A stretch of 64,000 nt of DNA from Phoronis australis (taxonomy: Eukaryota; Phoronida; Phoronidae): the NCBI GenBank assembly GCA_002633005.1, contig NMRA01000287.1, positions 488,317 through 552,316 on the forward strand, given 5' to 3'. Numbering within the stretch: position 1 is the first letter of the stretch; each line of letters opens with the position of its first letter. The position numbers and the translations under genes were made by a program. Positions 35,598 through 50,500 of the stretch are shown here, piece by piece. The notes beneath the pieces were generated by a model. The model did not search any database, was not told where the DNA came from, and saw only the letters and a program-made list of their open reading frames with translations.

Positions 35598-38500
35598 CGT
35601 GTGTGTGGGTGTGTGTGTTTGGATGTATAGGCATACAATTTATTCCACAAACACAGGAACAAAGCCATATATTGTCTAGATTTCATTTCATCTGGGAATG
35701 ACACAATGAGACCGAAGGTAGAGTTGGACATTTGCCCTTTGTTGTTTCTCATTTCTCAACAGCAGATGTCGCCTATGTTTAACCCGTGAAAGCACTAGAG
35801 TACTAAATCTGAAAAGGGGGTCCCTTGGGTTTTGTACACCAACGCCACGTGTCGTCGTGGTCGTTGCATAAAATATTGCTTTTCGTTCCCTCTCATTCCT
35901 CAGCAGCAAATGTCGCGTATGCCTAACTAGTGAAAGGGACTAGAATAATACGGAGATATTGTAAGCCCATAAAATAGAAAGTAAATATAGTGTTGTTTAA
36001 ACTTATTAATAATAAACGCATTCTAGCACACTACAGAAAGTCCACAAGTCCTTCAGACAGCATTATCCACACAAGTCATAGTTAAATTAACTGTCCCAAG
36101 GTCCTTCATTTAATTTTCAAAGGTCCTGTATTGACAATGTCGTGGAACACCTGCCCTCTGAATAAAACTAGGTGAATGTCCACCTTACTTGTATATAGAC
36201 ATGCATGGTGTTGTCGCATCCTACCCGAGAATCTTTGTGACGGGTCGAGTTACGCATCGTGGTTTGTAAGACATTGAGGTGTATCTTCTTATCCATCTAT
36301 TTTCTCATCGTTGTAAACCCTTGTCTTTACAGCTAAAGTGAGATTTACCGTCGTCAGTCACTTCCATCTGTAGTAGATTTTAGATCAAAGTGACGTGCAA
36401 TAGTCTTATTCAACTCCAAGATTCAGTAAACCAGGCGTGAGCATGTCGTAAACCAGATGTTCGTCTGTGTCTGTCAGTTGAAGTGCAACTATCATGACAG
36501 GCATGACCAAAGTTTGCCAGGCTTTGGATTTGTTGGTAACGGCGCTGCCTTTGGTGTAATATTTGCTAGAGCATTTTCGGCAGTGAAATTATCGCCTTAA
36601 CTGTCGAATCGTATTCCTCAGTCCTAAACTCTTCCTTCGATATCAGAGCGCATTTATTTGTTTTGTAATGGACTTGGAGTTGAGGTATCTGAATGGAATT
36701 CTGAGTTCTTTCAGGTTGTCTCCAGTATAAACATGCCGTCGTATTTGTGGTAATTTTTAATACAAAAAATCGTAACCTATCAAAAACCTAGATTATCTCT
36801 CTGACGTTCGTTTTCACGATTGGAAGCTGAAAAATCCCTGCTTTGCTTTTAGGTATTAGGTCGGCGTTTTAACTTTAAAAATACCTTTTAACGCCATATC
36901 ATATTGGCCAGTCCTAAAGATTGGAGCTCGTTCGAAACTGAAATTGTATTATTAATTTTTCTGTACAAGGTCAATTTTATGTTTCTAATTTCCATACGCG
37001 GAATTGCTACTTTACTGAATTCTGGCGTCAGAACGGCGAACTGCAAATGTAGCACTCATTGTGAAAAATGACGATAAAACCTTGGCTTCAAATTAACGTC
37101 CAATATCACACACCTGCATATGCGCCAAACCTTTTGGACACATAGTTGTCAGTAACAATATATCCCATATTAACACAATATACTTTACACCTGGTAGCAT
37201 GGTTTCGTAGCCGTAGATCATACGAGACATAACTTGTCATGTTGATAGATGATCCACTCCAAACTATGGAGAAAAGCACTCAAAGCGATCGACGACAGGG
37301 TGCTGGACTTCTCAAAAGCCTTTGATAAAGTATCTCATCGAATACTCTTGCAGGGGATCATATACTGCAGTGTAAGATGTCTCAAACGCAATTGGATCAG
37401 TCTTTTTTAACACAGAAAGTCGTTCTCTGAGGCGAGTTTTGAAATTCCTTCCCAGTTCAATCAGGCGTGCCCCAGGACTCGGTCCTTGGTCCTGCCGTCT
37501 TTATATTCTATTTTAATGACCTTCCCGACTCCATTCTTTCAAATGTCCGTCTCTGCCTATGGCGCAATCGCTTATAGACCCATTGCTTCCCCATGTGATT
37601 GTCTTGACTATCTCAACAAGACTTAGACTCCCTAGCCTCCTGGAAAAATCCTGAACATGGATTTCAGCGTTTGTGCGATTTTATGGCTGTCCACAGAAAA
37701 TGGTTCCACTTAATATACAATTACAGTCTTCGAAACTCACCACTCAAATGCATAAAACAAGCCCCATACCTTGTCGTCGCTCTTACCAATTATACATTGT
37801 ATATTATGAAACACTCGCATAGACACAAGTCGCCTCTAAGGTAACTTCTGAAACAAAAGCCTTGACCGACACTTAACTAGTGAGGCACAAATTTAAATAT
37901 TCCTCCTCTGAGGGGGGAGCCCTCCACTCGCACCAGTACTAACAAGATAGAATACAGCGTAGAGCAGCCAGGTTAGTCCTAAATGGCCACTCCAGGTACT
38001 CTTCTGTTACATCCTATGCTTACCCCTCTCAAATCGAGAACTCTTCAAGAAAACCTACTCAAAACAAACTGTCCCCCATTTTCAAAATCCGGTTGCTATT
38101 CTCCACACATACTTTGCACGCCTACATAATTCTTGATCACTTAATTCTCACTTTCATGTCTTTGAGAGAACATACATTAGCATCGCATACTACGCAAACT
38201 CTTCTACGGTTTTACTCTGGAATAGACACCCACACAGACCATCTCATCAGAAACAATGGAGACGTTCACGAGTCACAAAGTTCCAATTTATCACAAACAT
38301 GCGCCAACATATGACGACCGGTATTTCGGTCATTTATTGAAACTGGAAGAAGAATATTGCTTTCCCACCAGCTCATTTGCCCATTCCGAGTCCCTCCATA
38401 ACGTGTTGGAAAATATGGCAGCTGACCAACAGTATCCAGACTTCTAATATTTTAGGGTTTGAAATCAACATATCGACCTCGGCCAAAATTGTTAAGTGTA

Positions 38501-41500
38501 TAGTGCTCTATTACTCACCTAGCAAGACTTATTTCAGATCTTTATTCCCTTCACATATCTGACCCCCTGGGGTTAGAGAGCGCGTCCATCACCAACAGCG
38601 CAGTAACCGCCAGCAGCTTTCACCCATCGTGTCCACATCACCATGCGCGACTGAATTTGAGGTACGGGAATTGTCACGCCTGGGAGCCCGTCTCCTCCTC
38701 CATCAACATCTGCGAAGAATGGCTACAAGTAGATCTCAGATACGAGCACCACGTGACCAAGCTGGCCAGTCAGGTAAAACACAGTAGGCTGTTGGTTGAA
38801 CTCATGAAGAAGTAACAGTGTTCTCTTGATATCTGAGCGAATATATAATGTGCTTTTTCATCCAGGGACGACACGATGAAGAGAAATGGGTGATGAGTTA
38901 TACACTCAAATTTTCGACAGATGGTGCCGATTTTCAATGTTTCGGAGGATTTACGTGTAAGGTAACGTTTGAGGCCCCACTTTTGACGTTCAATTTGAAA
39001 TTCATTGTTACTAATTTGGACACGTAGTGAAGTAATTGTAATGGGACTCGATGTAAACTGCTAGTAGTTTTCTGAAATTATTCATTCGCAGAGTTCAAAC
39101 CTGTAACTAAACAGCATTTGCCATAGACTAGAACCAGGTCAAAACTAACAGTATATGATTTGCACACTTTTGCAGCATTATTTGTCCAGAGAAATACTTA
39201 ATTAGCAATTTATTAATACTACTTAAGAATTTACACATTCTTAGTATATATACATGTACACGGATAGACAACAACAAAGAAACAGTTACTAAATCAATGT
39301 GAGTCAGATGCGCTACGGTTGACTTTAGGTTAAATTTTCTCACTTAACTGAAATGTAAAACGGTCCATATTACCTAAACGTCAACAGTGAAACACTATGA
39401 TACTCTTAAAATAAACAGCCCTACGTGTAGCTGATATCGCAATCAAAACAGAGACACCCAAAAACGGAACAACATGGCCGCCGTACAACACCCTTACAAA
39501 CAAAGTCATCCGAAACTGATTGGATTTCATGATAAAATCTACAAAGCACAACAGACTGGACTCGAATTTTTATAAGTTTCCCATATTAATACTAAACAAA
39601 CTGAAACGTAGACAAATTGCAAATCCCAAACTTCAATCCACAACATTTCCGATGCACTGCAGAAACTATGATGCAGTCGAAAGCAGGTCAGGCTCAATAC
39701 CTCTATTTGGTGGAATATACAACCGGTTTAACCAGTTACTAAAACATCGTCTATTTGACATGAGTACCCAAGACAACAACAACGTTATTTCCCATTACTA
39801 ACCCATGGTCTAACGATGACACTCCCGAACACTCAAGCTTCGCAACGCTGATTCGAATCCTGAAAAGTGTAAATTTTTGCACACATTAACAATTTCTAAA
39901 ACACATAAAATATACAACTATCCCCTAACTTTGCTTAAATGAATGACACCAGTGTTGCTTTCATTACTTTGAGCTTTAAACTGGACATTGAAAACATCAT
40001 CAAGATTTATTGGGCACTCTTTATATCAACTTCCCCCTGTTCGCTCTTGGCCATAGTTAATCTCGATGATTCTATGGAATAGATTAGTAAATCAACTTCA
40101 TGCAATTTTTTTAGGTTTTTAAAGGAAATTACGACCAAACTACTGTTGTTACACAACAGTTAGAACCAGAGATCACAGCTCGATATCTACGGCTTTATGT
40201 AGAGACTTACCACCGGTATCCTGCTATGAGAATAGAAGTGTACGGTTACAGAACAGGCTTTGAAGCAGGTAGCCACTTGGCTTGTAGCCGTTCTAACCTG
40301 TAACGTAGGAAATGCATCACACGTAGTTTCCGTCTCATCTTCTAGACGAGACAGTGCACTGCATTTGCAGTTTTAATTTTGAACTACATTCTTCCGAATA
40401 TTCATATGAATAATTTCCTCTTCACATTGGACTCTGCTTTGGTTTATTTAAAAAATGTCACTGTTTAAACTTACATTTTCTTTTTAATTACAAAAATTAT
40501 TGTGGTTTGTCTTTTGGGTTATTTAAATACCCTTTACGGTGCGGCTATTTATTTGAAAAAACTCCAGGTTCCATACCAGGCAATGTAGCTCTCTTCAGCA
40601 TCTCAAAATTCTTACTTCTAACACTGGCGTCACAAAACACGTTGAATTAAAAACTGATATTACCGTCGAGATAATAAATCTGTTTTCGAACTAATCATGT
40701 AAAAACATGGTGCGTTCACGAGAAGTTACTATGTACATGTAATAGCACACTGATTGGCTAAGGTATCACGTTTTCATTTCTCAGTGAAAGGTGGTGTTTC
40801 TGCTCTCGGAGTGGAAGATTACACAATTCCTCTCGCCAATTTTTACGCAACTCCCCAGCATGCAAGTTGCACACTAGACGACGTCCGACTCCAATCTCCA
40901 GGTAGCGCCTGCCTCAAGAACACACAGTTTAGTAATTACGTACAAGTCGACTTGGGTCGTCTGTATTATGTCACTAAGACAGCAACGCAGGTGAGAACAG
41001 GAAGGGTTCCCGTGCAGTAATTAATTAGCATTCATAATGGTTGCGATGTTTACTGTGGAGATGAACAATTGATAATAAATCCCTTAACACCAACTGCAAA
41101 AGCATCCCAGCAGGTTTGGGCAATATCGGTAGATCGACCGGTTTTTAAAAGTTACGCCTTTCGAAATCTTTTGCTGTACGCAGTGTCAATATCCTTGAAA
41201 TCAAGTTGTTTTGGCCTACAAAATTCAATGCAAACAAATGTCAGTTCATTGTTTGTGCTGGCTTCCTGATTATTTCTGATCTGCACGCTCTAAGAAAGAC
41301 CTTTTCTCAGAGCTGGTTTGAGGAGGGATGCGAGCGCATCATATATATTAGGGATGCATCCATTTATCCACACTTTATCCAGAGACACGGTCGGTGCAAC
41401 TGATACCCTCTAACACATCGCCACCAATTCTGAAAAGTGACCTTGTGGAGAACATGATGAACGACGCACTGATTTCCGTGTGCGGGCATCTCTGCGCATG

Positions 41501-44500
41501 CCTTGGTCGGAGATATAGTCACCACATCTTCACCACTTGCACACGTCTTTATGTACTGTACTTAAATTTGGGCTTTTAAGCCACTGGGGTGGGGTTCCGT
41601 CGATTTTGTTTACTTCAATCACTACCCGTTTTCAAAAATTTCAATAGTCAAAACAAAGATGGTTGTCATACTACGTAACAGCAAACTAGAAGTTGTGTTT
41701 CCCATATTTCAACCAATAGTAATGACGGAATGTGACGACGTCGGTTTCATTACTCTAACCAATGAGAATCCATGTTAAACAAGATAAGAAAGTGCTACCT
41801 TTCGTATCACTTTGAAACAGTGTATGTTTCTGAGTGCAACATGGTTTCACACAGTGGCGTCGCAGTATGCACATGTTTGATTTATTGCACTCTGAGTTAT
41901 GGGCAAGTCAACATCAAACTCAGCGATGTGCTTTGTGGACGAAACGAAATTAAGCTGAGGGATATGGCAAACGAAGGATCATTGGAATACCGTTATATAC
42001 TCGTGCTATTGAGGCTGTGTGTGATAAAGCGCTTAGATGTCCTGAGTGAAGTCGTGTCAGTGTTCTAGTTGGTTACGGAGTTGTCAGTACTTCACCGAAT
42101 GCCACAGGTGATGGGAAAACATTGCTTTTTGAACTTGTTACAATGTATGCGTGCTTGCGTAGTTCCGATTGGAACCAATTATTCATCGAAATAAGTTCAA
42201 GTATAACAATCGGCCGCAACGAGAAGGGCCCTCTCCGGTGGGACCTTATTTTGTTGTTTTTATATCTAAAAGGTGCCCAGTGGGCTCCACATAACAAGGT
42301 TTCACTCAACAGGTTTGCTGGTTTTGTCCTTAATACCGCCTCGCGCCACCTCCGTCATTCCTACAAAACTTTTTTCTTATCGGTTACAAGAATTCCCATA
42401 GTTCAAGCACTATCCGCATAAAATTAATGGTATTGTCTCGTTTTCGCTTCCATTGCAATCAATATGATCAAGCGATTATTTTTCATGACCATTTTTACCA
42501 AATCTGTGTTTATTTACAGGGTCGCAAAAATAGCGCACAGTGGGTGACTCAGTTGAAAATATACACCTCAACCAACGGTATAAGTTTCGAATGTGTCGCT
42601 GAACCCATAAATGGCTCTTGTAATACGGTGAGACTTAAACTTGGAACCGTGAGATACAGTGTACATAGCCTGTAATACAGTGTTTCATCTCACATGTGCG
42701 GCTTTTTAAAGGCGTGTTCAAATACGTAATAGACGAATGGGACAGCCATTTCCTACAGAATTCCCAAAAGATTTACACCTTTTAATAGGCGGGTGGCATC
42801 ATTCCCAGAAATCCAACTCAAGCAGAGTTTGAGAGAAATTAGTGCACAGCGGTCCAGTTAGCTTTTATCGTCTAGCCAGTTAATCGACACGTAGTTAACT
42901 GGATTGATGTCAGTAGCATCGTTCTTGAATGTTTTCAGCTTACTGAATATGACTTCCATTTTATTGGAGGCTTCGTTAACAGGAACATTTTCAAATTTGC
43001 CAAAAAATCCCGCTCTCTGAATTTTAATTTTGAATGTAAACTCTAGCTCATTCTAACAAGGCAGTTCTAAAATGCCTACTGTGGGGATCATTTTGGCCAC
43101 AGTGACGAATCATATCGTGCAATCATGCTTCCTGGCTGAGTTCGGAGACGTCAATGTTATTTTCAAATTTCTGAAGAAATTTTATGTTTGTCCAACCGGG
43201 CATGTTTATTTATGGCACGTTTTTACACAGACAAAACTGAAATTGGACACACCTAACGAACTGTGGCTGGTTGATTGTTTATGTTTTTGAAGAAAGTTAA
43301 GTAAGGTGACCTTCATGAAGTCGTATTTGTTTATATGTTAAACATGTAAGGTGTTCGCCTTGCTAACAGTGCAAATGGTTGATCAGTTCACAGGTAATAC
43401 GAATAGAAACACTGTAGTTTATCAAGTTTTCACCATCGGCGCTGTACTTGCACGCTATGTGCGAATGGAACCCACTGCATATAAATATTACAAATCTCTG
43501 CGCATCGAGGTGTACGGATACAGCGAAGGTAAGACGCGCATTTGATAGGTGAGCAGGGTTGGCATAATTTGTTAATCGACAAATGTGGCCCATGAAGTGA
43601 GCTACTCCTACGCGATGAATTAGTAGACGGATAGCAGGCATCCATTTTCAGTAAAAATTTGGTGCTCCATAAGAATATATCACAATACTTAAAAACCTGT
43701 TATGCAACAGAAGCGCAAACAAGAGCTCAAGTCTGTAACTGGAATCTTTGGAGCTCAGGGAGTTCAAGCTTCCATTGTGGCCGCAGACAAAGTTCAGTGG
43801 GTAATACGCTGGGAGTTTTGTAATACGCTAGGAGTTCGGTAATACGTGCTTTCATTGTGTTTGACGTATTACAGACAACGATGGTAGGCAAACAGCACAG
43901 CAGAGTCTGCACATTCAGTGCCTCATTGTGGAATTTACGTTATTTGAATTTCAGACGCTTATATTGAACGAGCATTTGGTATAAGGACAGGAAAGATACC
44001 AGTGTCTCAAATCTCGGCCACATCAACCCTCGGTACCTGCTCCCTGTCTGGTATACCAATTAACTCTGACAGCTCGTGGTGTTCCTCAACAAACTTCAAT
44101 CCAGATGATGCCGTCACGGTCGACCTCGGAAAAGTGCGAGTGGTCACTAAGACGGCTATGCAGGCAAGTAAACATCTCAGTAAACCATGCGCCACCTGTC
44201 GGTGCCCAGGGCCAAGGACCCTCCAGGTTCGGCCTTAAAATCAGTTGTATTAAAGTGTAACAGCAACAAGAAGAAAGGGTTGTTGGTCCATATTTGGACA
44301 ATTAGATCTCTCGTTGAAGGTACAAGATCTCTAGTGTAACCCTTACTCAATGGCTGCTTAGCCGCCCTTCAGGATGGAGAGTTTTTAGCTCTGTTTTCCC
44401 CTCATCAGTCAAGTCACTGCCCCTATACAAGTACGTGTGGCTTCTCGAACTTGATTGATTTTAGAAGAATTTTCAATGTTTCTCCACTGCCTCGGGAAAC

Positions 44501-47500
44501 GATTATTCAAACGTTTAAAAACAGTGCGTGTTTTGTATCCAGAAAACGGTACAGTTTTAAATAAAGTAGCAATGCTTGTTGGGGTCAGTCGAGTGAAACA
44601 ACCTGTAGTGACTCAGGCCCACTGCAGACGGTGGCTGAATCAGGCGCAAATACAAAAGGGGTCCCTGTGGTTCTCCTAAGCTTGGTCATTACGTTTTTTT
44701 AAGACAACACTGTTATGGACTTCATTCTCGGGTAATGGATTTGGCAGTTATTGTCTAAAATCAAAGGCTATTTGTTATTATGCACAGCGTATCAACAGTT
44801 ACTGAAAAAATGTATGGAAATAAATGACCATCCACGGAAGCCAAGACAAATATATCTGTCTGACACAGGGACTTGAAAATTATGGTCAGTATGTTACGTC
44901 GCTGAAGATTCTTCTGTCGCAAGATGGCACTCGCTACTACTGTCTCAAACCTAATGGAAGCAACAACTGCAAAACGGTAAGCAATGTCCAATCAATAGAA
45001 TGACGCGGTAAGTTTTATTAAGAAGTGCCAGGAATTAAGGGACAAACATCTATTCTAAAACCAAGCCGTCCAAGAAGTCGGCCACGACCACATTGTAATT
45101 TAATATAGGAGCTATAACAATCCACGAATTCGTTTGATTTTCTGATGAAGCAACAAACTGAAACGAAATTTTGACTGGAAGTGGTCAAAATTAAGAAATT
45201 GTTTTTGTAAAGGAAGACAGGGTTATATTTTGCCGCTCAAATTGCAACAGTTCTGTTTTATCAGATTGCAAATAAACTATTTTGAGTCGGACTCTTACTC
45301 AAAAGTCAGTGACAGGAGACAAACGACCTTATTTACTGCTTTCGCCAGTCATATACAGTGTACCATAATTGCCTACAAGCTAGCCGTTCTAATTTCTGTC
45401 AGTCGTGGCAGCCATTTCGAGTTAAGCTGACCAATCATAAGCTCATAAGCTCAAGACAAGACTCTGGTGAACAGCTAGTGTGCTTACGTGCACGTGCTTT
45501 GTAACGCATGACAAAATCTCTTGATTTTGTGACTTTGCTACTTTCTTTCTGCATGTATTTTTTGTTCACACGCATTTCTTTCGTTTTAGTTCACTGGCAA
45601 TAGGAATGATGCCGACGTAGCCTACCAGACTTTCGACATCCCACAGGTGGCGCGTTATGTGCGTTTCCAGCCGATTGGCTATCATGGTCAAAAGGCGATG
45701 AGGATCGAAATATTTGGATTTGACACTTTCAGTGAGTGTTGTCTGCAACAAATGAACAATTTCACTGCAGCGGCATTTGTCATGCGATGTTTTATTCTTA
45801 CAAATAATAACCTCTGTCTCATTAATGTAAGTTGAATATGGTTGTTTAGTAATAGGACATTCACCACCAAAGATGACAACGTGTTCCTTCAGGTCTGATT
45901 CGCTTAAAGTGACTTAAGTGCTAAGTATTCCAGACAGATAACTAATCATCACTTGAACAAAGTGCTCAGTCTAAGAATATTGAAAGGGAACTGTACTAGC
46001 CTATATAAGGCCAACTGTAAATCCATAATGGAAACTGGTGTTTACTGTATTGCATCAGTTTCAGCTTACAAACAGAGTAATAGTCTTATTTAGACTTCCA
46101 ATCAGTTGGCTTGAAGGAATATGAATGGCTGTTCTCATTGTATTGACTTCCTTATTTTGGATAAGTGTGTTGCTTACTTTCACAAAATGTTCCAGAGAAA
46201 CCGTGTGATTGTTCTTATCTTTGATCATAGTGTAGGCATAGCCAACTATCTGGAGTCAAACAACTTTTTAACGCCCTAAATGTCATGTAAGCAGCGTCAT
46301 ACTGTGTATTGTGAGAGATGACAGTCTTTGTGCTTTTGTTGTGGGAATGTTTGCACTCGACTGGTGAAGAAATTACTGTGAAGTCTACGATACTATCTAA
46401 TTGAATATTTGTGCCACAGAACTGCCACTTTTGGAGGGAAAAGTGAGTTTCACCGGAAGTTCAGCCTTTGAGGTGGGTTACGACTTGCCGTTCCAGGCTC
46501 ACGATTATTCGCTCTCATTGATCTTCCAAACAACATCACAGCGTACTGTGTTCCTGTCTAGACAAACTGCAGGTACATTACATTGTAAGCAAAATATGTG
46601 ACCGTTTATGGTGTTAGGCAAATTTCATGGGTGTCGTGTACATGTCAGTTATAGGTCATACAGTACATGTAGGTGTCATTCACACGTAGTTTATAGGTCA
46701 TTTGCAAGAGGACTGTAGGCCATGGGTGTCACTAACAGTACCCTCTATACAGTGTATTCTAGGCCATAAGAGCAATTTACACCGCGGAATTGCTCGTCAG
46801 TGTGAACAAAACCAAACCTTAGAAAATGTCAAGACCCAACCAGTTCTTGTTCAGCTCGCTGTGTTACTCATACCAATGGGATTTGCTACGGAGAAAACTT
46901 GTAGCATGTTCATCCCCACCTAGAAAACGCACGTCGATGTTCGCAAACTGATTTTGATATTTTAAAAGTGTTATTCATTGAATTTATATGACTTTCAACG
47001 TTTTGCAAACAGCTGGAGGTTCGTGGACCCACCAAGCCAAACAGTTTGGTCTTAAAAACGGGAAGCTATACCATGAAGCTGAAGGGGTGGGTTCGGTGGG
47101 TAAGTGGTATACCTATTGTTAGCGTTTGTTCCACGTGCTAAGACGAATTTACTTCATGCATTTTCATATATCTAGTCAATTGTTTAATATGTATGTGTGG
47201 GGCAGGAGGAATTATATTCCACCATATACTTGTCGTCAGCTATACATTTCAGTGTTCTATTTGCACGACGTTTCAGAGGGCCAGACTCCTGTCGCTGACG
47301 GGTGTGAGCACCACGCTGTTTTTACATTCGATGCTGCCACTAGCAGGTAATCACAAGTACAACTTGGAAATGTATGAGCAGCTCACTCTGGGCAATTATA
47401 AGCTTACTGTTGCTCAAGCCTACACGTAGTTTCCATCGACTTAACACTGCAACAGTTGTGTGGTCACCTGCATGCTGGCATTCACCAATTAGAGTTCTTC

Positions 47501-50500
47501 CGTTAAATGTTCAGGGTTTTGCCGGTTTCGGAAACATACAGGAAGCAAAACCCTGAGTGAGTGAAGTGATTATTGACGCATATGTTGTTAGTTCGCTCAA
47601 AGACAACGCAAAAGTCCCTATCAAGTGATTATATTCGCCAGCACAATAAACGCAAACGGTCTACCAACATGGACGCTCTGGAACGCTCCTCCAGCTAGTG
47701 GGGAGAGGTGAAACACCAGAGACGCCTGGCGGCTAATACAAAGCTTAACACCAACATATGTTACAAAACGGTAGATTTTGTCGTATTTTCGTTTTTCCAT
47801 ACTCACGTTCATGAATTCCGGCATTATCTTGATTTTGTATATAGGTTGAATATGACAAATCAAATCATCTGCATCTCCCATGTCGAACACGATCAGAGCT
47901 GTTTCAACTTATATTTTACGAAAAATAACTAGATTTTCGAAGGCTGCTAGTTTACAATTTAGCATTGTCAAAAAAATTCTTTACCGACCCGTGCTCAATC
48001 TTGCAGGCCATTTAAATGGCCGGCATTGGCTGACAAGCAAAGCCGACATACGGGTAATAAAAACACCCTCATAGAGTCCAAACAACCCCGCGGTATTCAC
48101 GATGCGGTGGTATTAATGTATTATTAAGTTCTGTTTTCTTCATTTACTCACCATTTCAAAGAAATCAGCGTGTTATTTCCCAATAGAGCCTCATGCAAGG
48201 TCGGTTTATTTACTCTACCTACATGGTATTCTCCACCACCATCCACTCCAAACCATGTGTCACAGTAATAAGACTTTCAATCAATGTCGTCTATAACTTG
48301 CCATAACAAATGAAAACAAAGTGGCGAGCAAAAAACAGATTTTTTTTAAATTTGAAACTAAAATATAATGCTTTGATATTTACAGAAATCAAACATCTAC
48401 TTACAAACCCTAAAAATACCGGGTGAGCAGGTTGAATTCTGTTTCCGGTGTCAAATAATCACTTTCAAAATAGCAATTTAGTCTGTTTATCGTGTTCCAG
48501 GCCTTTTTAATCTTGCGCATAACTAATGATTAAACTAACCTACTGCAAAGTATACAACTTTGTCTTCCTAAAACGGCTTTGAGGTGGTGATGTAACTTCC
48601 CATTTAAAATCTAATGGTGCATTTACAAACACATTGGCAATATAAATAGGGTAGATTTTGATGTAAATAGACAACTTGATTGAAAAATGATGTGCAAATG
48701 TGGACCAACCCCTAGCGTGCTAGCAGGGCCAAGGGTGAGCAAATTGCCCGAGACTAAATACCTCCAAAGAATCGGTCATTAATTGATTTTATACGACCAA
48801 TGGCGCTTCTATACACTTATCTTTCGTCTCCTACGAAGGTTCGAGTTTGGTGACATTGGGCTATATCGGAAAATTTAGTACCGTGTCTTTGCCAATAGAG
48901 GACACGAGTATCGGTGGTTGCGTAATGTTACAGCTTAAACTAGTCGTTAAGATCCGTGAATTTCAACCAAGCTGTTTTTTCAGGTTTACATTTTACTTGG
49001 ATGGTGAACTTGAACAAAATAACCAATCAGATCCAGCGCCCACCATGAGTAGTGACAATACAGCCCACAAGGTGTACTTAGGTAAGACACTGAGGTAAAA
49101 TATGTCAACTTGATTCCGGAACACCAGTTGCGCAAAAAAATGAGCAAATTAACCAAACCGAAGAGAGCATTCGTCCGCTGTGTTGTTTTTTTGTTTGAGG
49201 TACTTGCTAACAACACATGTCAGTTAATGTGTAAATTCAGGGTACACTTGCTAGATATGGTCACTATAGATACAGTGTAGTTGGTCCACTAAAGGCTATC
49301 AGTGCCATGGAGTGTTTGTGATCCTATATTCACAATGCTATTCAACGCGTCGACTACACGATGAGGATCTAAATATATTCTCATTGATGAAAGCAAAGAG
49401 TCTGCATATCCAGTAAACGAGCGTCAATATAAACGATTCAGATGCCGTTCCAGCATTATTGAAAAGTCGTGAGGGCCCAACAGTATGTTTACAAATTAAG
49501 CCTAGCGTTAGATACATTCATGGGGATAAGTTTAAATGATTGAGCAAATATGAGTTGAGAAGGGTCTGTTGGTTCGTAAAAATAAGATGTGTAGAGTTCC
49601 TATCATTCATTCTGTTGAGAAAAGAATCAAATATAGTTGAACATTAAAATCACTGGATACTCCATGATTGAAATGCTAAGATCTTTGAGACAATGGATTT
49701 GTAGCGTTAGTGTACCTCTGCTCTGCCATTTTGTATATGTAATTGTAAATGTTCACAGGCAATGCTGCAAGTCTATACATGGTGGGTGAAATCCGCCAGG
49801 TGGTGTATTTCGACTATGTTTTGAGCCCGGTGCAGGCTAAAAAGGAATGGAACAAAGGTATACTCGTTGCAGTAAGGACCGAGTCTTATTTTGCTTTGAT
49901 GGTTTTAAAAATTAAACCACCAAACTTTACTTACAAGCCAGCACCTGAAAACGACATGAGAGGTGACAGTTTACTCAAAGCGTGACACGCACCGGTTTCC
50001 TAATGGATCCGGAGTTTAACCTCGAGTAAACTTTAGCGAGCACTTCCCTTGGAGTTGTTTTGTTTTTGACATTCACTGGTTAAATGTAGCGCGTTGTCTG
50101 TATAGCCATTCACTGGTATGTGTAGTGCATTGTCTGTTTGCCATTCACTGCATATATGTAGTGCATTGTCAGTATAGCTATTCACTGGTATATGTACTGC
50201 ATTGTCTGTATAGCCATTCACCGGTTATATCTAGTGCATTGTCTGTATTGCCATTCACCGGTTATATCTAGTGCATTGTCTGTATAGCCATTCACCGCTT
50301 ATATCTAGTGCATTGTCTGTGTAACCATTCACCGGTTATATCTAGTGCGTTGTCTGTATAGCCATTCACCTGTTATATCTAGTGCATTGTCTGTATAGCC
50401 ATTCACTAGTTACAGGTAGTGCATCCATTGCGTTATTTCGAACATTCTGTTATTTCCTTCGATTCAATTCTTTCCTTCGCGCGCAAATAAACTTCAGTCA

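Noticed and set aside
35378-35752. Open frames on both strands near 35.5 kb
   Set aside because: They cover a TA/TG microsatellite; the first lies in the intron after exon 8.
50033-50221. 62-codon minus frame (repeated TDNALHI)
   Set aside because: Product of the 37-bp minisatellite.
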